A stretch of DNA of 64,000 bases. Source: Rhizobium sp. J15. Lineage in GTDB: Bacteria > Pseudomonadota > Alphaproteobacteria > Rhizobiales > Rhizobiaceae. Positions 52,681-62,975 of the stretch are shown one piece after another. The DNA lies in NCBI RefSeq assembly GCF_002531825.1, contig NZ_NWSX01000020.1:34233-98232 (forward strand). Direction: 5' to 3'. Within the stretch, counting starts at the first letter, position 1. Each line of letters begins with the position of its first letter. A model generated the notes under the pieces. The model was not told the DNA's origin. It was given only the letters and a program-made list of their open reading frames with translations, and made no database searches. Made by a program: the position numbers and the translations under genes.

Positions 52681-53556
52681 ATGAGCGGTTCTCCCGATTA
52701 CGTACCCCCGAAGGTCTGGACCTGGAACAAGGCGAATGGCGGCCAGTTCGCCAACATCAATCGCCCGATCGCAGGGCCGACGCATGAGAAGGAGCTTCCG
52801 ATCGGCCGTCATCCGCTCCAGCTCTATTCGCTCGGCACGCCGAACGGCCAGAAGGTCACGATCATGCTCGAGGAACTGCTGGCCCTTGGCCATAGCGGCG
52901 CGGAATACGACGCCTGGCTGATCCGGATCGGCGATGGCGACCAGTTCGGAAGCGATTTCGTCAAGATCAATCCCAACTCGAAGATCCCGGCGCTGATGGA
53001 CCGCAGCGGCGAAAAGCCGATCCGCGTCTTCGAATCCGGCGCCATCCTCACCTATCTCGCCGAAAAGTTCGGCGCCTTCCTGCCGACCGAGCCGGGCGAA
53101 CGCGCCGAATGCCTGTCGTGGCTGTTCTGGCAGATGGGAAGCGCACCCTATCTCGGCGGCGGCTTCGGCCATTTCTACGCCTATGCGCCGACGAAGATCG
53201 AATATGCGATCGACCGCTTCGCCATGGAGGTAAAGCGTCAGCTCGACGTGCTCGATCGTCGCCTGGCCGAAAGCGAATATCTGGCAGGCAGCCAATATAC
53301 GATCGCCGATATTGCGGTCTGGCCCTGGTATGGCGGCCTGGTGAAGGGCTGGACCTACGGGGCAGCCGAGTTCCTGCAGGTCGAGGACTATAAGAACGTG
53401 CTGCGCTGGGCCGACGCTGTCCACAGCCGCCCAGCCGTACAGCGCGGCCGGATGGTCAACCGTCTCTCCGGCGAACCTTCGAGCCAGTTGCACGAGCGTC
53501 ACGACGCCAGCGACTTCGAGACCAAAACGCACGACAAGCTCGCGGCAGCAAGCTGA
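52681..53556 (+). CDS. yghU: Glutathione S-transferase family protein, YghU-like
   Basis: 291 residues. The long N-terminus (YVPPKVWTWNKANGGQFANI, NRPIAGPTHEKELPIGRHPL) is typical of YghU. The thioredoxin-like domain follows: QLYSLGTPNGQKVTIMLEEL, NPNSKIPALMD and RVFESGAILTYLAEKFG. The helical domain has LDRRLAESEYLAGSQYTIAD. YghU has disulfide-bond reductase activity and binds two glutathiones. The gene is monocistronic and converges with the peptide importer operon across a strong hairpin. Confidence 0.92.
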   Translation: MSGSPDYVPPKVWTWNKANGGQFANINRPIAGPTHEKELPIGRHPLQLYSLGTPNGQKVTIMLEELLALGHSGAEYDAWLIRIGDGDQFGSDFVKINPNSKIPALMDRSGEKPIRVFESGAILTYLAEKFGAFLPTEPGERAECLSWLFWQMGSAPYLGGGFGHFYAYAPTKIEYAIDRFAMEVKRQLDVLDRRLAESEYLAGSQYTIADIAVWPWYGGLVKGWTYGAAEFLQVEDYKNVLRWADAVHSRPAVQRGRMVNRLSGEPSSQLHERHDASDFETKTHDKLAAAS

Positions 53557-53580
53557 AGTAGGAACCGCTTCGAAAACAAC

Positions 53581-53610
53581 GATGCTCCGCCGTACTGACG
53601 GCGGAGCATC
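53581..53610. terminator. Strong terminator hairpin
   Basis: GATGCTCCGCCGT (53581-53593) and ACGGCGGAGCATC (53598-53610) form a perfect 13-bp stem with loop ACTG. On the minus strand it is followed by GTTGTTTTCG, so it terminates the leftward peptide-transporter operon; it can also act on the rightward gene. Confidence 0.85.
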
Positions 53611-53626
53611 GGCAGGCTGCCGAACT

Positions 53627-55141
53627 TCAGTTCTTGACCGTGTCTTCCAGAAAGAAGCGGCCGAGCGGGTTCTGGTAGAAATTCTCGATATTCTTGCGCG
53701 AGACGTTGATGTAGGGGCTGTAATAAAGGTCGATCCAGTTGACGTCGTCCTTGGCCATCTTCTGCAGATCGACATACATGGCTTCGCGCTTCTTCGGGTC
53801 GAGCTCGAGACGCGCCTTGGCGACCAGGTCCTTCACCGCCTCGTTCTTGTAGTTGGTCAGATAGTTATTGTTGGAATCGTGGCCGAGGACGAAGGTGGTC
53901 TTCTGGTCAGGGTCGAGAATGTCGTTGGTCCAGTAGTTGACCGAGACATCGTAGTCGCCGGCAACGAGCATGTCCCATTGCTGGCTGGGATCGACCTTCT
54001 GCAGATTGGCGGTGATGCCGGCCTTTTGCAGCTGCTGCTGGACCAATACGGCCGTCTGCTCGTCGACTTCGTCGCCGGCGCGGACCAGGTAATTCAGCGT
54101 CAGGTCGGAGGCCCCGGCTGCCGCCAGCATTTCCTTGGCCTTTGCCGGATCATAGGGCCGCTGCAGATTGTCGGCATAATAGTAGAGCGCGCCCTTCGGA
54201 ATGTAAGAATTGGCGATCGTCCCCTGGCCGAAGGTGATCGTGTCGACGATCGCCTTCTTGTCGATCGCAAGATCCAGCGCCTGGCGGACTTCCTTCTTGC
54301 CGAGCGCGCCATGCGCGTGGTTGATCAGCAGATGGTCCTCGCGGGTCGAGGCATCGATATCGACATGGAGGTTCGGATCCGTCTTCAGCTCCTCGACGCG
54401 GGAGAAGGGAACGAAAATCGCCGCATCCAGTTCGCCGGCCTGGACGTTCAGCATGCGGGTGTTGTCGTCGGGCACGGAAATCCACTCGACGCCATCGAGC
54501 TTGACCCGGTCGGCCTCCCAGAAATTCGGGTTCTTTTTGAGGATGACGCGGTCACCGCGCCGCCATTCGTCGATCACGAAGGCGCCGGATGCGATCGGCT
54601 TTTCCGCATAGGCGTCGGCGCCCAGCGACTCCATGCCTTTCTTCGAGATGACGGACGCGTTCGGCAGCGCCAGCGTCGACAGGAACGGCGCGGAGGGGTT
54701 CTTCAGCTTGATCGTCAGCGTGTGCGGATCGGTCGCCGCCGCCGTATCGATCACCTTGTAGGAATCGCTCCAGAGCGAGGCGGCATCGTCGCGGATGCGC
54801 AACAGGCTGAAAGCCGCATCTTCCGCCGTCAGCGGCGAGCCGTCGGAGAATTTCGCTTCGCGGATCTTGAGGGTGTAGGTGAGGCCGTCATCCGAGACCG
54901 TCCAGCTTTCGGCAAGCCCCGGCTCCAGCTTGGTGCCTGTCTTGTCGACGCGGATCAGCACGTCGTAGACGTTGGAAAACACCCAGTTGTCGATATTCTG
55001 CGCGGTCTTGATCGGATCGAATGTCGTCGAATCCTCGCGGCGGCCGATGGTCAGCACACCGGCAGCCTCGGCATAGCTTACGCCGAGCGTCAGGCCGGCG
55101 AGCAGGGCTGCAAGCCCGATTGATTTCCAGTTGTTCGTCAT
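53627..55141 (-). CDS. Peptide ABC transporter substrate-binding protein (Dpp/Opp family 5)
   Basis: 504 residues. The signal peptide is MTNNWKSIGLAALLAGLTLG, cleaved near AEAAG. The mature part shows GRREDSTTFDPIKTAQNIDN, LEPGLAESWTVSDDGLTYTL, REAKFSDGSPLTAEDAAFSL and KKEVRQALDLAIDKKAIVD, which are standard for family 5. It is the last gene of the leftward operon that starts with a proline iminopeptidase-like gene, so the ligand may be a proline-containing peptide or a plant-derived peptide-like signal. That link is inference from the locus type. Confidence 0.92.
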   Translation of the reverse strand: MTNNWKSIGLAALLAGLTLGVSYAEAAGVLTIGRREDSTTFDPIKTAQNIDNWVFSNVYDVLIRVDKTGTKLEPGLAESWTVSDDGLTYTLKIREAKFSDGSPLTAEDAAFSLLRIRDDAASLWSDSYKVIDTAAATDPHTLTIKLKNPSAPFLSTLALPNASVISKKGMESLGADAYAEKPIASGAFVIDEWRRGDRVILKKNPNFWEADRVKLDGVEWISVPDDNTRMLNVQAGELDAAIFVPFSRVEELKTDPNLHVDIDASTREDHLLINHAHGALGKKEVRQALDLAIDKKAIVDTITFGQGTIANSYIPKGALYYYADNLQRPYDPAKAKEMLAAAGASDLTLNYLVRAGDEVDEQTAVLVQQQLQKAGITANLQKVDPSQQWDMLVAGDYDVSVNYWTNDILDPDQKTTFVLGHDSNNNYLTNYKNEAVKDLVAKARLELDPKKREAMYVDLQKMAKDDVNWIDLYYSPYINVSRKNIENFYQNPLGRFFLEDTVKN

Positions 55142-55160
55142 GAATTCGTTCCCTTCGTTG

Positions 55161-56854
<1,694 letters not shown>

Positions 56855-56858
<4 letters not shown>

Positions 56859-57706
56859 TCATGCACCCCCAGCAATTCGCCGAGAGCATCGCCCAGCATG
56901 CTGAAGCCGAAGGCGAGGCAGACGATGGAAAGGCCGGGAAACAGTGTGATCCACCATGCCGTGGTGATGAAGCTCTGCCCCTCCGCGACCATGACGCCCC
57001 ATTCGGCGATCGGCGGCTGCACGCCGAGACCGAGATAGCTGACGGCGGCGCCGCTCAGCAGCACCAGCGTCGCATCCGACATCGAAAAGACGATCGAGCC
57101 GGCGATCGCGTTCGGCAGCAGGTGCCGGAACATGATGCGCGGGCGGCTGAAGCCGAGGCTGACGGCGGCGACCGCGTAATCGCTGCTTTTCAGCACCAGC
57201 ATCTGCGCCCGGATCAGCCGCGCATAGGAGACCCAGCCGACCAGCGCCATGGCGATATAGAAGCTGCCGAGGCCGGGGCCGAGGATCGCGATGATCGACA
57301 GCATCAGCACCAGGAAGGGGAAGGCGAGAATAATATCGACGAGGCGCATGAACAGCGCATCGACGATGCCGCCGTAAAAGCCGGCGATCGTGCCCACCGT
57401 CGTACCGATCAGGAAGGGGAAGGCGACGCCGATGAGAGCCATCTGCAGATCGAGGCGTGCGCCCCAGATGACGCGGGAAAGAATATCACGGCCGAAATTG
57501 TCGGTGCCGAAGGGGTGCAGCAGCGACGGCGCCTGCAGGCGCACCTCGGCATTCTGCATGATCGGATCGTAGGGCGCGACGATGGGCGCGCCGATCGCCA
57601 GCAGGACGAAGAACAGCAGCATGCCGGCGCCGACGGCAAACATCAGCCGCCGGCCGAAGAACCGGTGCCAGCCGTGGGATGCGGGGGCGGTCGCCTCGAT
57701 GCTCAT
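56855..57706 (-). CDS. Peptide ABC transporter permease (DppC-like)
   Basis: 283 residues from MSIEATAPASHGWHR, whose ATG overlaps the preceding stop. The N-terminal span MFAVGAGMLLFFVLLAIGAP leads to the DppC motif FGTDNFGRDILSRVIWGARL. The channel domain contains the EAA loop VAAVSLGFSRPRIMFRHLLP and the ending GLSIVCLAFGFSMLGDALGE. It pairs with the DppB-like subunit. Confidence 0.92.
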
Positions 57707-58641
57707 AGCTTCACCCTCGGATCGACGGCGACGGTAACGATGTCGGCGATGAAGTTGATGAGCACGGTGGCGCAGGCAAAGACCATGGCAACGCCCTGCA
57801 CCACCATGTAATCGCGCGAAAAGATCGCCCTGACGAGCAGCTGTCCCATGCCGGGCAGCGCGAAGACGCTCTCGACCACCACCGTGCCGCCGATCAGCCA
57901 GCCGATGTTGACGGCAAGCAGGTTGATCGTCGGCACCAGCGAATTCGGCAGCACGTGGCGCCAGAAAACGATGCCTTCGGGCATGCCGCGGGCGCGCGCC
58001 GCCGTGGCGATATCCGATTTCAGCGCCTCTATCATCGCCGCGCGCAGGCTGCGCGTCAGCACGGTCGAGAGCGACAGCGCCACCGTCAGGCTCGGCAGCA
58101 CCAGATGCGAAAGCTTGTCGCCGATCGTCGCGCCGTAACCGGAAACCGGCAGCATGCCGAGTTCGACGCTGAAGAGGATGATCAGCATCAGCCCCAGCCA
58201 GAAGGGCGGGAAGCCGATGCCGAAGGTCGAGACGATGCGCACCGCATGATCGGGCGCCCGACCGGCATTGCGCGCGGCGATCGCCGCCATCGGCACGGCA
58301 ATCAGCACCGACAATATGACGCTGGAAACGACCAACGCGAGCGTCGGCTCGATGCGGGTCGCGATCAGCTTCAGCACGTCGATCTTGTAGAGGATCGATT
58401 TGCCCATCTCGCCATTGGCGAGGTTCTTGAGGAAATAGACATATTGCAGCCACATCGGCTGGTCGAGGCCGTATTGGGCGCGGATGCTGGCGAGCGCTGC
58501 CGGAGTGGCGCGCGTGCCGAGGATGTTGCGTGCGGGATCACCGGGGATCAGCCGGACCAGAATGAAGGTGATGACGCTGATGCCGAAAATGACGGGCAGG
58601 AACTGCAGCGGTCGCGTCAGAACGAATTTATAGCGATGCAT
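57703..58641 (-). CDS. Peptide ABC transporter permease (DppB-like)
   Basis: 312 residues. The start MHRYKFVLTRPLQFLPVIFG is followed by the family motif FILVRLIPGDPARNILG and RAQYGLDQPMWLQYVYFLKN. The EAA loop is ATAARARGMPEGIVFWRHVLP-like, and the end DIVTVAVDPRVKL is typical. It follows the proline iminopeptidase-like gene by 51 bases on the same strand, so both are likely under the lux-type element at 59661-59682. Confidence 0.92.
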   Translation of the reverse strand: MHRYKFVLTRPLQFLPVIFGISVITFILVRLIPGDPARNILGTRATPAALASIRAQYGLDQPMWLQYVYFLKNLANGEMGKSILYKIDVLKLIATRIEPTLALVVSSVILSVLIAVPMAAIAARNAGRAPDHAVRIVSTFGIGFPPFWLGLMLIILFSVELGMLPVSGYGATIGDKLSHLVLPSLTVALSLSTVLTRSLRAAMIEALKSDIATAARARGMPEGIVFWRHVLPNSLVPTINLLAVNIGWLIGGTVVVESVFALPGMGQLLVRAIFSRDYMVVQGVAMVFACATVLINFIADIVTVAVDPRVKL

Positions 58642-58692
58642 GGCGGCGATCGCCCCTCTGTCTTCGTCGGGTTGGAGCCGCTTTCATTTGCA

Positions 58693-59583
58693 TCAGGCTG
58701 CCTTGTGCCGGGCTAGAAAATCGAAAAGCGCCGGATAATAGTCCTGCGGGTTTTCATAGAATGGCATGTGGCTGGCATTGGCAAATACCTTCAGTTCGGC
58801 ATTCGGCAGTGCGAGCTTCATCCTCAGCGCGCAGGCCGGCGTCAGCTCGTCATGCTCGCCCGTGGTGATCAGCACCGGCAGCGTCAGCCGCGGCAGATCG
58901 GGGATGCGGTTCCAGTCCTTGAGGTTGCCGATATAGAGAAACTCGTTCGGGCCCTGCATGGTCGCGTAGGGCGCCATGTTCCAGTCGTCGAGCGAGCGGC
59001 GCACCGGCGCGGGCCATTCGGCCAAGCGGCAGACATGGCGGTAGTTGAGGATGGTGACGGCGGCGAGATATTCCGGATGATCGTAGGTGCCCGCAGCCTC
59101 ATGCTTCTGCATCATCGACACGGTCTCGGGACCAAGTGCGGCCCGCAGCCGCTCCAGCTCCGAGATCAGATGCGGCATGTCGGCGACGGTATCTTCGAGG
59201 ATCAGCGTCTTGAGGTTCTCGGGATAGGTCAGCGCGTAATCGATCGCCAGCCACCCGCCCCAGGAATGGCCGAGCAGGTGAACCTTGCCGAGCCCCAGCG
59301 CCTTGCGCACCGTCTCGGTCTCCTCGACATAACGGCCGATCGTCCAGAGCGAGAGATCGTCCGACCGATCGGAAGCACCGGTGCCGAGCTGGTCGAAGGC
59401 GACGACACGGTAGCCCTTGTCGATCAGGCAGGAATGCGCCTCGCGCAGGTAATCGCAGGGCAGGCCGGGACCGCCGTTCAGGCAGAAAACCGTCTCGCTG
59501 CCTGACCCGAAACTATAGGCAACAACGCGATAGCCATCGACATCGATCTCGAAACGGGCGTCCGGCTGTATTTCACGCCACAT
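58693..59583 (-). CDS. Proline iminopeptidase-like alpha/beta hydrolase (pip)
   Basis: 296 residues from MWREIQPDARFEIDVDGYRV, chosen for the CCGGAG site seven bases upstream. Family S33 motifs are LNGGPGLPCDYLREAHSCLI (oxyanion HGGPG-type), FDQLGTGASDRS, the nucleophile elbow GHSWGGWLAIDYAL near residue 102, TGEHDELTPA (Asp) and NASHMPFYENP (His). Known members release N-terminal proline from peptides. It heads the leftward operon with the peptide importer and is divergent from a LuxR solo; it is directly downstream of a lux-type element. Confidence 0.9.
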   Translation of the reverse strand: MWREIQPDARFEIDVDGYRVVAYSFGSGSETVFCLNGGPGLPCDYLREAHSCLIDKGYRVVAFDQLGTGASDRSDDLSLWTIGRYVEETETVRKALGLGKVHLLGHSWGGWLAIDYALTYPENLKTLILEDTVADMPHLISELERLRAALGPETVSMMQKHEAAGTYDHPEYLAAVTILNYRHVCRLAEWPAPVRRSLDDWNMAPYATMQGPNEFLYIGNLKDWNRIPDLPRLTLPVLITTGEHDELTPACALRMKLALPNAELKVFANASHMPFYENPQDYYPALFDFLARHKAA

Positions 59584-59660
59584 TGATTGCTCCGGCAGAA
59601 GATTTCGCTTGCTCAATATTTGGGCATGGTTAAATTTTTACCGTAAATCGCGCTCCGTAC

Positions 59661-59682
59661 CAGCTATAAGAAGTGATAGGGT
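59661..59682 (-). promoter_or_regulatory. Lux-type box A, upstream of the leftward pip operon
   Basis: Read on the minus strand this is ACCCTAT-CACTTCTT-ATAGCTG. The CTAT/ATAG core is palindromic, and the flanks ACC and CTG are shared with box B. Its centre (59671.5) is about 34 bases from a TAAAAA-like -10 at 59640-59635, close to the spacing for class-II LuxR activation. It lies 78 bases from the pip start and 28 from the luxR start. Confidence 0.65.
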
Positions 59683-59710
59683 AGGGCGCATCCGAACCGG
59701 GGAACTGCCC

Positions 59711-60487
59711 ATGCTTGACGACATCGGAACGATCAGACGGCAGTTTACAGCGCATGAAACCCTGGACGGCCGGATCGATCAGGCCTTCGAGGCGATGAAG
59801 CGGTTGGGCTTCGAGGCCCTGATCTATGACTATACGCCGGTGCCCTACGATCTCGACGGCGCGATCATGATACCCTCGCTGCTGAAACTCCGGAACATCG
59901 CCGACGACATGCACGACTATTGGTTCGGCCGCGGTTATTTCCGCATCGATCCGGTCCAGCAGGTGGCGCTGCGCAGCAGCGCACCCTTCTTCTGGAATTA
60001 CGATCCGAATGCCGACACGCTGATCAACCGCTTCATGAGCGACGACACCGCGCCGGTGACGCGTTATCTCCGCGAACGAGACATGTCGACCGGCGTCACC
60101 GTGCCGGTCCATATGCCGGGCGGCGACTATGCGACCGTCACCGGCATCCGCTTCGGCGAAGACAGCGATTTCGAACGGCATGCGCTGCGTTATATCGCCG
60201 ACTTCAACCTACTCGCCCAGGTCTTTCACGAGACGGCCTATTCGCTTTTCGACAGGAAGGCGCGCAGCGTCGGCACCATCCATCTGACCGAGCGGGAACG
60301 CGAATGCCTGCGCCATTCTGCGGAGGGTTATTCCGCCAAGGAAATCTCGCGCATCATCGGCCGCTCGGTGCCGACAGTGGTGATGCATCTCAATGCCGCG
60401 GCCAAGAAACTCGGCGCCCGCAACCGCACCCAGGCCGTCGTGCGCGCCACCCATTACCGCCTGCTCGAGGAACGTGGCCGAAGCTAA
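59711..60487 (+). CDS. LuxR-family solo regulator of the plant-signal (PipR/OryR/NesR) type
   Basis: 258 residues from MLDDIGTIRRQFTAHETLDG. An autoinducer-binding domain (about 20-165) precedes a C-terminal LuxR HTH: LTERERECLRHSAEGYSAKE, then ISRIIGRSVPTVVMHL. Compared with TraR by eye, D70, P71, W85 and G113 are kept (D80, P81, W95, STGVTVPV), but W57 and Y61 are replaced by M67 and W71. Those two changes mark the subgroup that responds to plant compounds rather than acyl-homoserine lactones. E, L and G of the HTH (ERE, CLR, EGY) are intact. No luxI gene is present. Confidence 0.9.
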   Translation: MLDDIGTIRRQFTAHETLDGRIDQAFEAMKRLGFEALIYDYTPVPYDLDGAIMIPSLLKLRNIADDMHDYWFGRGYFRIDPVQQVALRSSAPFFWNYDPNADTLINRFMSDDTAPVTRYLRERDMSTGVTVPVHMPGGDYATVTGIRFGEDSDFERHALRYIADFNLLAQVFHETAYSLFDRKARSVGTIHLTERERECLRHSAEGYSAKEISRIIGRSVPTVVMHLNAAAKKLGARNRTQAVVRATHYRLLEERGRS

Positions 60488-60593
60488 AGCGTGTCGCGCA
60501 AAAGTGTGCGCGGTTTTGCGATAACGACACGCGAGAAAATAAAGACCTAAAGCACGGCGAGCGAATCTGAAAGATCGCGACGTGCTTTAGAGC
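60486..60593. repeat. Rhizobiaceae-type intergenic palindromic repeat
   Basis: Two nested palindromes follow the luxR stop. CGTGTCG/CGACACG (60489-60495 and 60524-60530) with inner CGCAAAA/TTTTGCG (60496-60502 and 60513-60519) forms the first hairpin. CTAAAGCACG/CGTGCTTTAG (60546-60555 and 60580-60589) forms the second. The sequence style is a familiar intergenic repeat of Rhizobium and relatives. It may also end the luxR transcript before box B. Confidence 0.7.
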
Positions 60594-60606
60594 GGTTCCC
60601 GGGCCC

Positions 60607-60628
60607 ACCCTATAAGTTGTGATAGCTG
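60607..60628 (+). promoter_or_regulatory. Lux-type box B, upstream of the second pip gene
   Basis: ACCCTAT-AAGTTGTG-ATAGCTG, identical to box A outside the 8-base centre and oriented toward the hydrolase gene. The centre (60617.5) is 32 bases from a CATTAT -10 candidate at 60647-60652, which puts the transcript start near 60659. Confidence 0.65.
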
Positions 60629-60684
60629 CCTTCGCCGCTGCCGCCGCATTATGGTTTCCAAACGCCCAAGAGATGGAGACGCCG

Positions 60685-61587
60685 GTGGCCGAAATCGCAA
60701 CGAGTGAAGCCTATCTGCCCTTTCGCGACTATCGCACCTGGTATCGCGTCACCGGATCGCTTGACAGAGGCAAGCTGCCGCTCGTCGTCGCCCATGGAGG
60801 GCCTGGCTGCACGCATGATTATGTCGATTCCTTCAAGGACATCGCCGCCCTCGACGGCCGCCCCGTCATCCATTACGACCAGCTCGGCAACGGCAATTCC
60901 ACCCGTCTTCCCGACAAAGGCCCGGATTTCTGGACGGTCGGCCTCTTCCTCGAAGAGCTGGATGCGCTGCTTGCCCATCTCGGCATCCAGGATCGTTATG
61001 CCTTCCTCGGCCAGTCCTGGGGCGGCATGCTCGGCGCCGAACATGCGGTGCGCCGGCCGCCAGGCCTGAAGGCGCTTGTCATCGCCAACTCGCCGGCCAA
61101 CATGCACACCTGGGTTTCGGAAGCGAACCGGCTGAGGCAGGAACTGCCGAAAGAGGTGCAGGACACGCTGCTGAAACATGAGCAGGCGGGAAGCCTTAAC
61201 GATCCGGACTATATCGCCGCCTCCCGCGTCTTCTATGATCGCCATGTCTGCCGCGTGGTGCCGTGGCCGCCCGAAGTGGCGCGGACCTTCGCGATCATGG
61301 ACGAGGACAATACCGTCTACCGCAACATGAACGGCCCCACCGAATTCCACGTCATCGGCACGATGAAGGACTGGACGATCGAAGACCGGCTCGACCGCAT
61401 CGAGGCCCCGACGCTGCTGATCTCCGGCAAATACGACGAGGCGACGCCGCTGGTGGTGAGGCCCTATCTCGACCGCGTTCCCGGCTGCGAATGGGTGCTC
61501 TTCGAAAATTCCAGCCACATGCCGCATGTCGAGGAAAAGCAGCTCTGCCTCGCGGCGGTTTCCCGCTTCCTGTCACGGCACGATTGA
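60685..61587 (+). CDS. Proline iminopeptidase-like alpha/beta hydrolase (second pip)
   Basis: 300 residues from GTG at 60685, preferred because GGAG lies six bases upstream; ATG at 60673 is the alternative. S33 motifs are VAHGGPGCTHDYVDSFKDIA, YDQLGNGNSTRLP, the elbow GQSWGGMLGAEHAV, SGKYDEATP (Asp) and NSSHMPHVEE (His). This is closer to the classic pip pattern than the gene at 58693, from which it differs widely in sequence. It stands alone behind box B and is a likely LuxR-solo target acting on proline-containing peptides. Confidence 0.9.
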   Translation: MAEIATSEAYLPFRDYRTWYRVTGSLDRGKLPLVVAHGGPGCTHDYVDSFKDIAALDGRPVIHYDQLGNGNSTRLPDKGPDFWTVGLFLEELDALLAHLGIQDRYAFLGQSWGGMLGAEHAVRRPPGLKALVIANSPANMHTWVSEANRLRQELPKEVQDTLLKHEQAGSLNDPDYIAASRVFYDRHVCRVVPWPPEVARTFAIMDEDNTVYRNMNGPTEFHVIGTMKDWTIEDRLDRIEAPTLLISGKYDEATPLVVRPYLDRVPGCEWVLFENSSHMPHVEEKQLCLAAVSRFLSRHD

Positions 61588-61612
61588 CGAAGCGTCGGAT
61601 GCGCGGAAGCGT

Positions 61613-62524
61613 CTATCGACGCACCAGCCATTTCTTGGCGACGCGGCATGCTATCGTATAGGCCGGATCGAAGACGTTGCCGACATCGTAGCGCACCACT
61701 TGACCCAGCAGATGGCTGGCCGCCGTCCGGTCCAGGCCGTAATCCGACGCCAGCCAGTTCAACATTTCGCTGGTGGCGTGCTGGAGGGCCTGGTCGAGAG
61801 GGCGGGCGTTGCCGATGGTGAAGATGTCCTCGGCGGTTTCGCCACGCGGCCAGACCAGTCCGGCTTTCTTTTCCACCGTCAGCCGCACCGTGACTTCGAA
61901 CGTCGTTTCGATGCCGGTGCCGACGATCTCGCCATCCCCCTGCACCGCATGGCAGTCGCCCAAAAAGAACAAGGCGCCCGGCGCCGAAACCGGAAAGCAA
62001 GCCGTAGTGCCGGGACCGAACAGCCGGTAGTCCATGTTGCCGCCATATTCGCCGCTGGTCGCGGTCGATATCGCCTGGCCGAGACTGGGCGCTACGCCGA
62101 AACAGCCGATCATCGGGGCAAGCGGCAAAACGAAATCTTCAAGGCCGGCGACCGGCTCGGACAGCCGGACGGTCAAGGCCTCCCGATCGATCGCCCATAT
62201 GGCGGTATCGCGCGGCGGTAGATCCCGAACCTTTTCGGGATCTACTACATTGGCGGCGATGATGCTTTGCGTAAAACCCGTACCCCTCGTCGGCACCATG
62301 CCGATGATCTCTACCTTCAGCGCATCTCCGGGCTCGGCGCCTTCCACGAAGATCGGTCCGTTCATCGGGTTGGGACCGGACGCCTGCTTGATGCCGTCCT
62401 TGTCATAGCCGATGGCATCGAGCGTCTGCGTGACGACGGTATCGCCGTCCGCGATGGTGAGGACCGGCGGAAGTGAACCGATGACATTATGAAAGGTCGT
62501 CGGAATGAAGCGGTGAATGGTCAT
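61613..62524 (-). CDS. Acetamidase/formamidase family protein
   Basis: 303 residues. Family (FmdA/AmdA) features are VFVEGAEPGDALKVEIIGM-like IFVEGAEPGDALKVEIIG, PMIGCFGVAPSLGQAISTA, TSGEYGGNMDYRLFGPGT and FFLGDCHAVQGDGEIVGTGI, which hold the metal-binding His/Asp/Glu positions. Enzymes of this family hydrolyse formamide or acetamide to ammonia and acid. It converges with the second pip gene, 25 bases apart. A perfect 12-bp palindrome lies inside the gene at 62218-62245. Confidence 0.88.
   Translation of the reverse strand: MTIHRFIPTTFHNVIGSLPPVLTIADGDTVVTQTLDAIGYDKDGIKQASGPNPMNGPIFVEGAEPGDALKVEIIGMVPTRGTGFTQSIIAANVVDPEKVRDLPPRDTAIWAIDREALTVRLSEPVAGLEDFVLPLAPMIGCFGVAPSLGQAISTATSGEYGGNMDYRLFGPGTTACFPVSAPGALFFLGDCHAVQGDGEIVGTGIETTFEVTVRLTVEKKAGLVWPRGETAEDIFTIGNARPLDQALQHATSEMLNWLASDYGLDRTAASHLLGQVVRYDVGNVFDPAYTIACRVAKKWLVRR
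62218..62245. repeat. Perfect palindrome inside the acetamidase gene
   Basis: GTAGATCCCGAA (62218-62229) and TTCGGGATCTAC (62234-62245) form a 12-bp stem with a four-base loop. It encodes VVDPEKVRDLP on the minus strand, so it fits the reading frame. Confidence 0.7.
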
Positions 62525-62699
62525 GAGAATACGGCTTTCGCTCGTTCAGGTGTCATGAACTCGGGGTTGATCGCCCAGCAGACAATGTTGAGACTAGATC
62601 AGAGAACAGCCGGGATGCCAATATCTGGCGGAGCGGCTTAGCATGAAGCCTCTTGACATATGCCACTGAGTAGCAATCTTGGAAGGAAAGGAGATCATC

Positions 62700-62975
62700 A
62701 TGAGCGTGAAGTCATCGATCTCGCTGACCGAGCAACAGGATGCGTTTGCTCGATCGCTTGTCGAGAATGGGCGGTATTCGAGCCTGAGTTCGGTTCTGCA
62801 GCAGGGCCTGGAGCTTCTCAGGCAAAAAACCGAAACCGAGGCGGCGGAGACGGAAGCCCTTCGGGAACTGATCCAGCGGCGGTTGAACGGACCGACGCTG
62901 TCGGACGATGCCATGGCGGAGGCCGTCGACGATATGATCGAGCGGAAGCGGCGCGCTCTTCGTGTGGAAAATTGA
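62700..62975 (+). CDS. ParD-family antitoxin
   Basis: 91 residues from MSVKSSISLTEQQDAF; AAAGGAG lies before the ATG. The ribbon-helix-helix motif is SSISLTEQQDAFARSLVENG, then RYSSLSSVLQQGLELLRQKT, and the acidic C-terminal part (SDDAMAEAVDDMIERKRRA) would bind the toxin. It overlaps the toxin gene by 14 bases. It is unlike the parD at 52222 in detail, so the two modules are separate. Confidence 0.88.
   Translation: MSVKSSISLTEQQDAFARSLVENGRYSSLSSVLQQGLELLRQKTETEAAETEALRELIQRRLNGPTLSDDAMAEAVDDMIERKRRALRVEN

Noticed and set aside
59711..60487. Classical quorum-sensing system
   Set aside because: There is no luxI-type synthase in the window, and the two key ligand-pocket positions are changed to Met and Trp.
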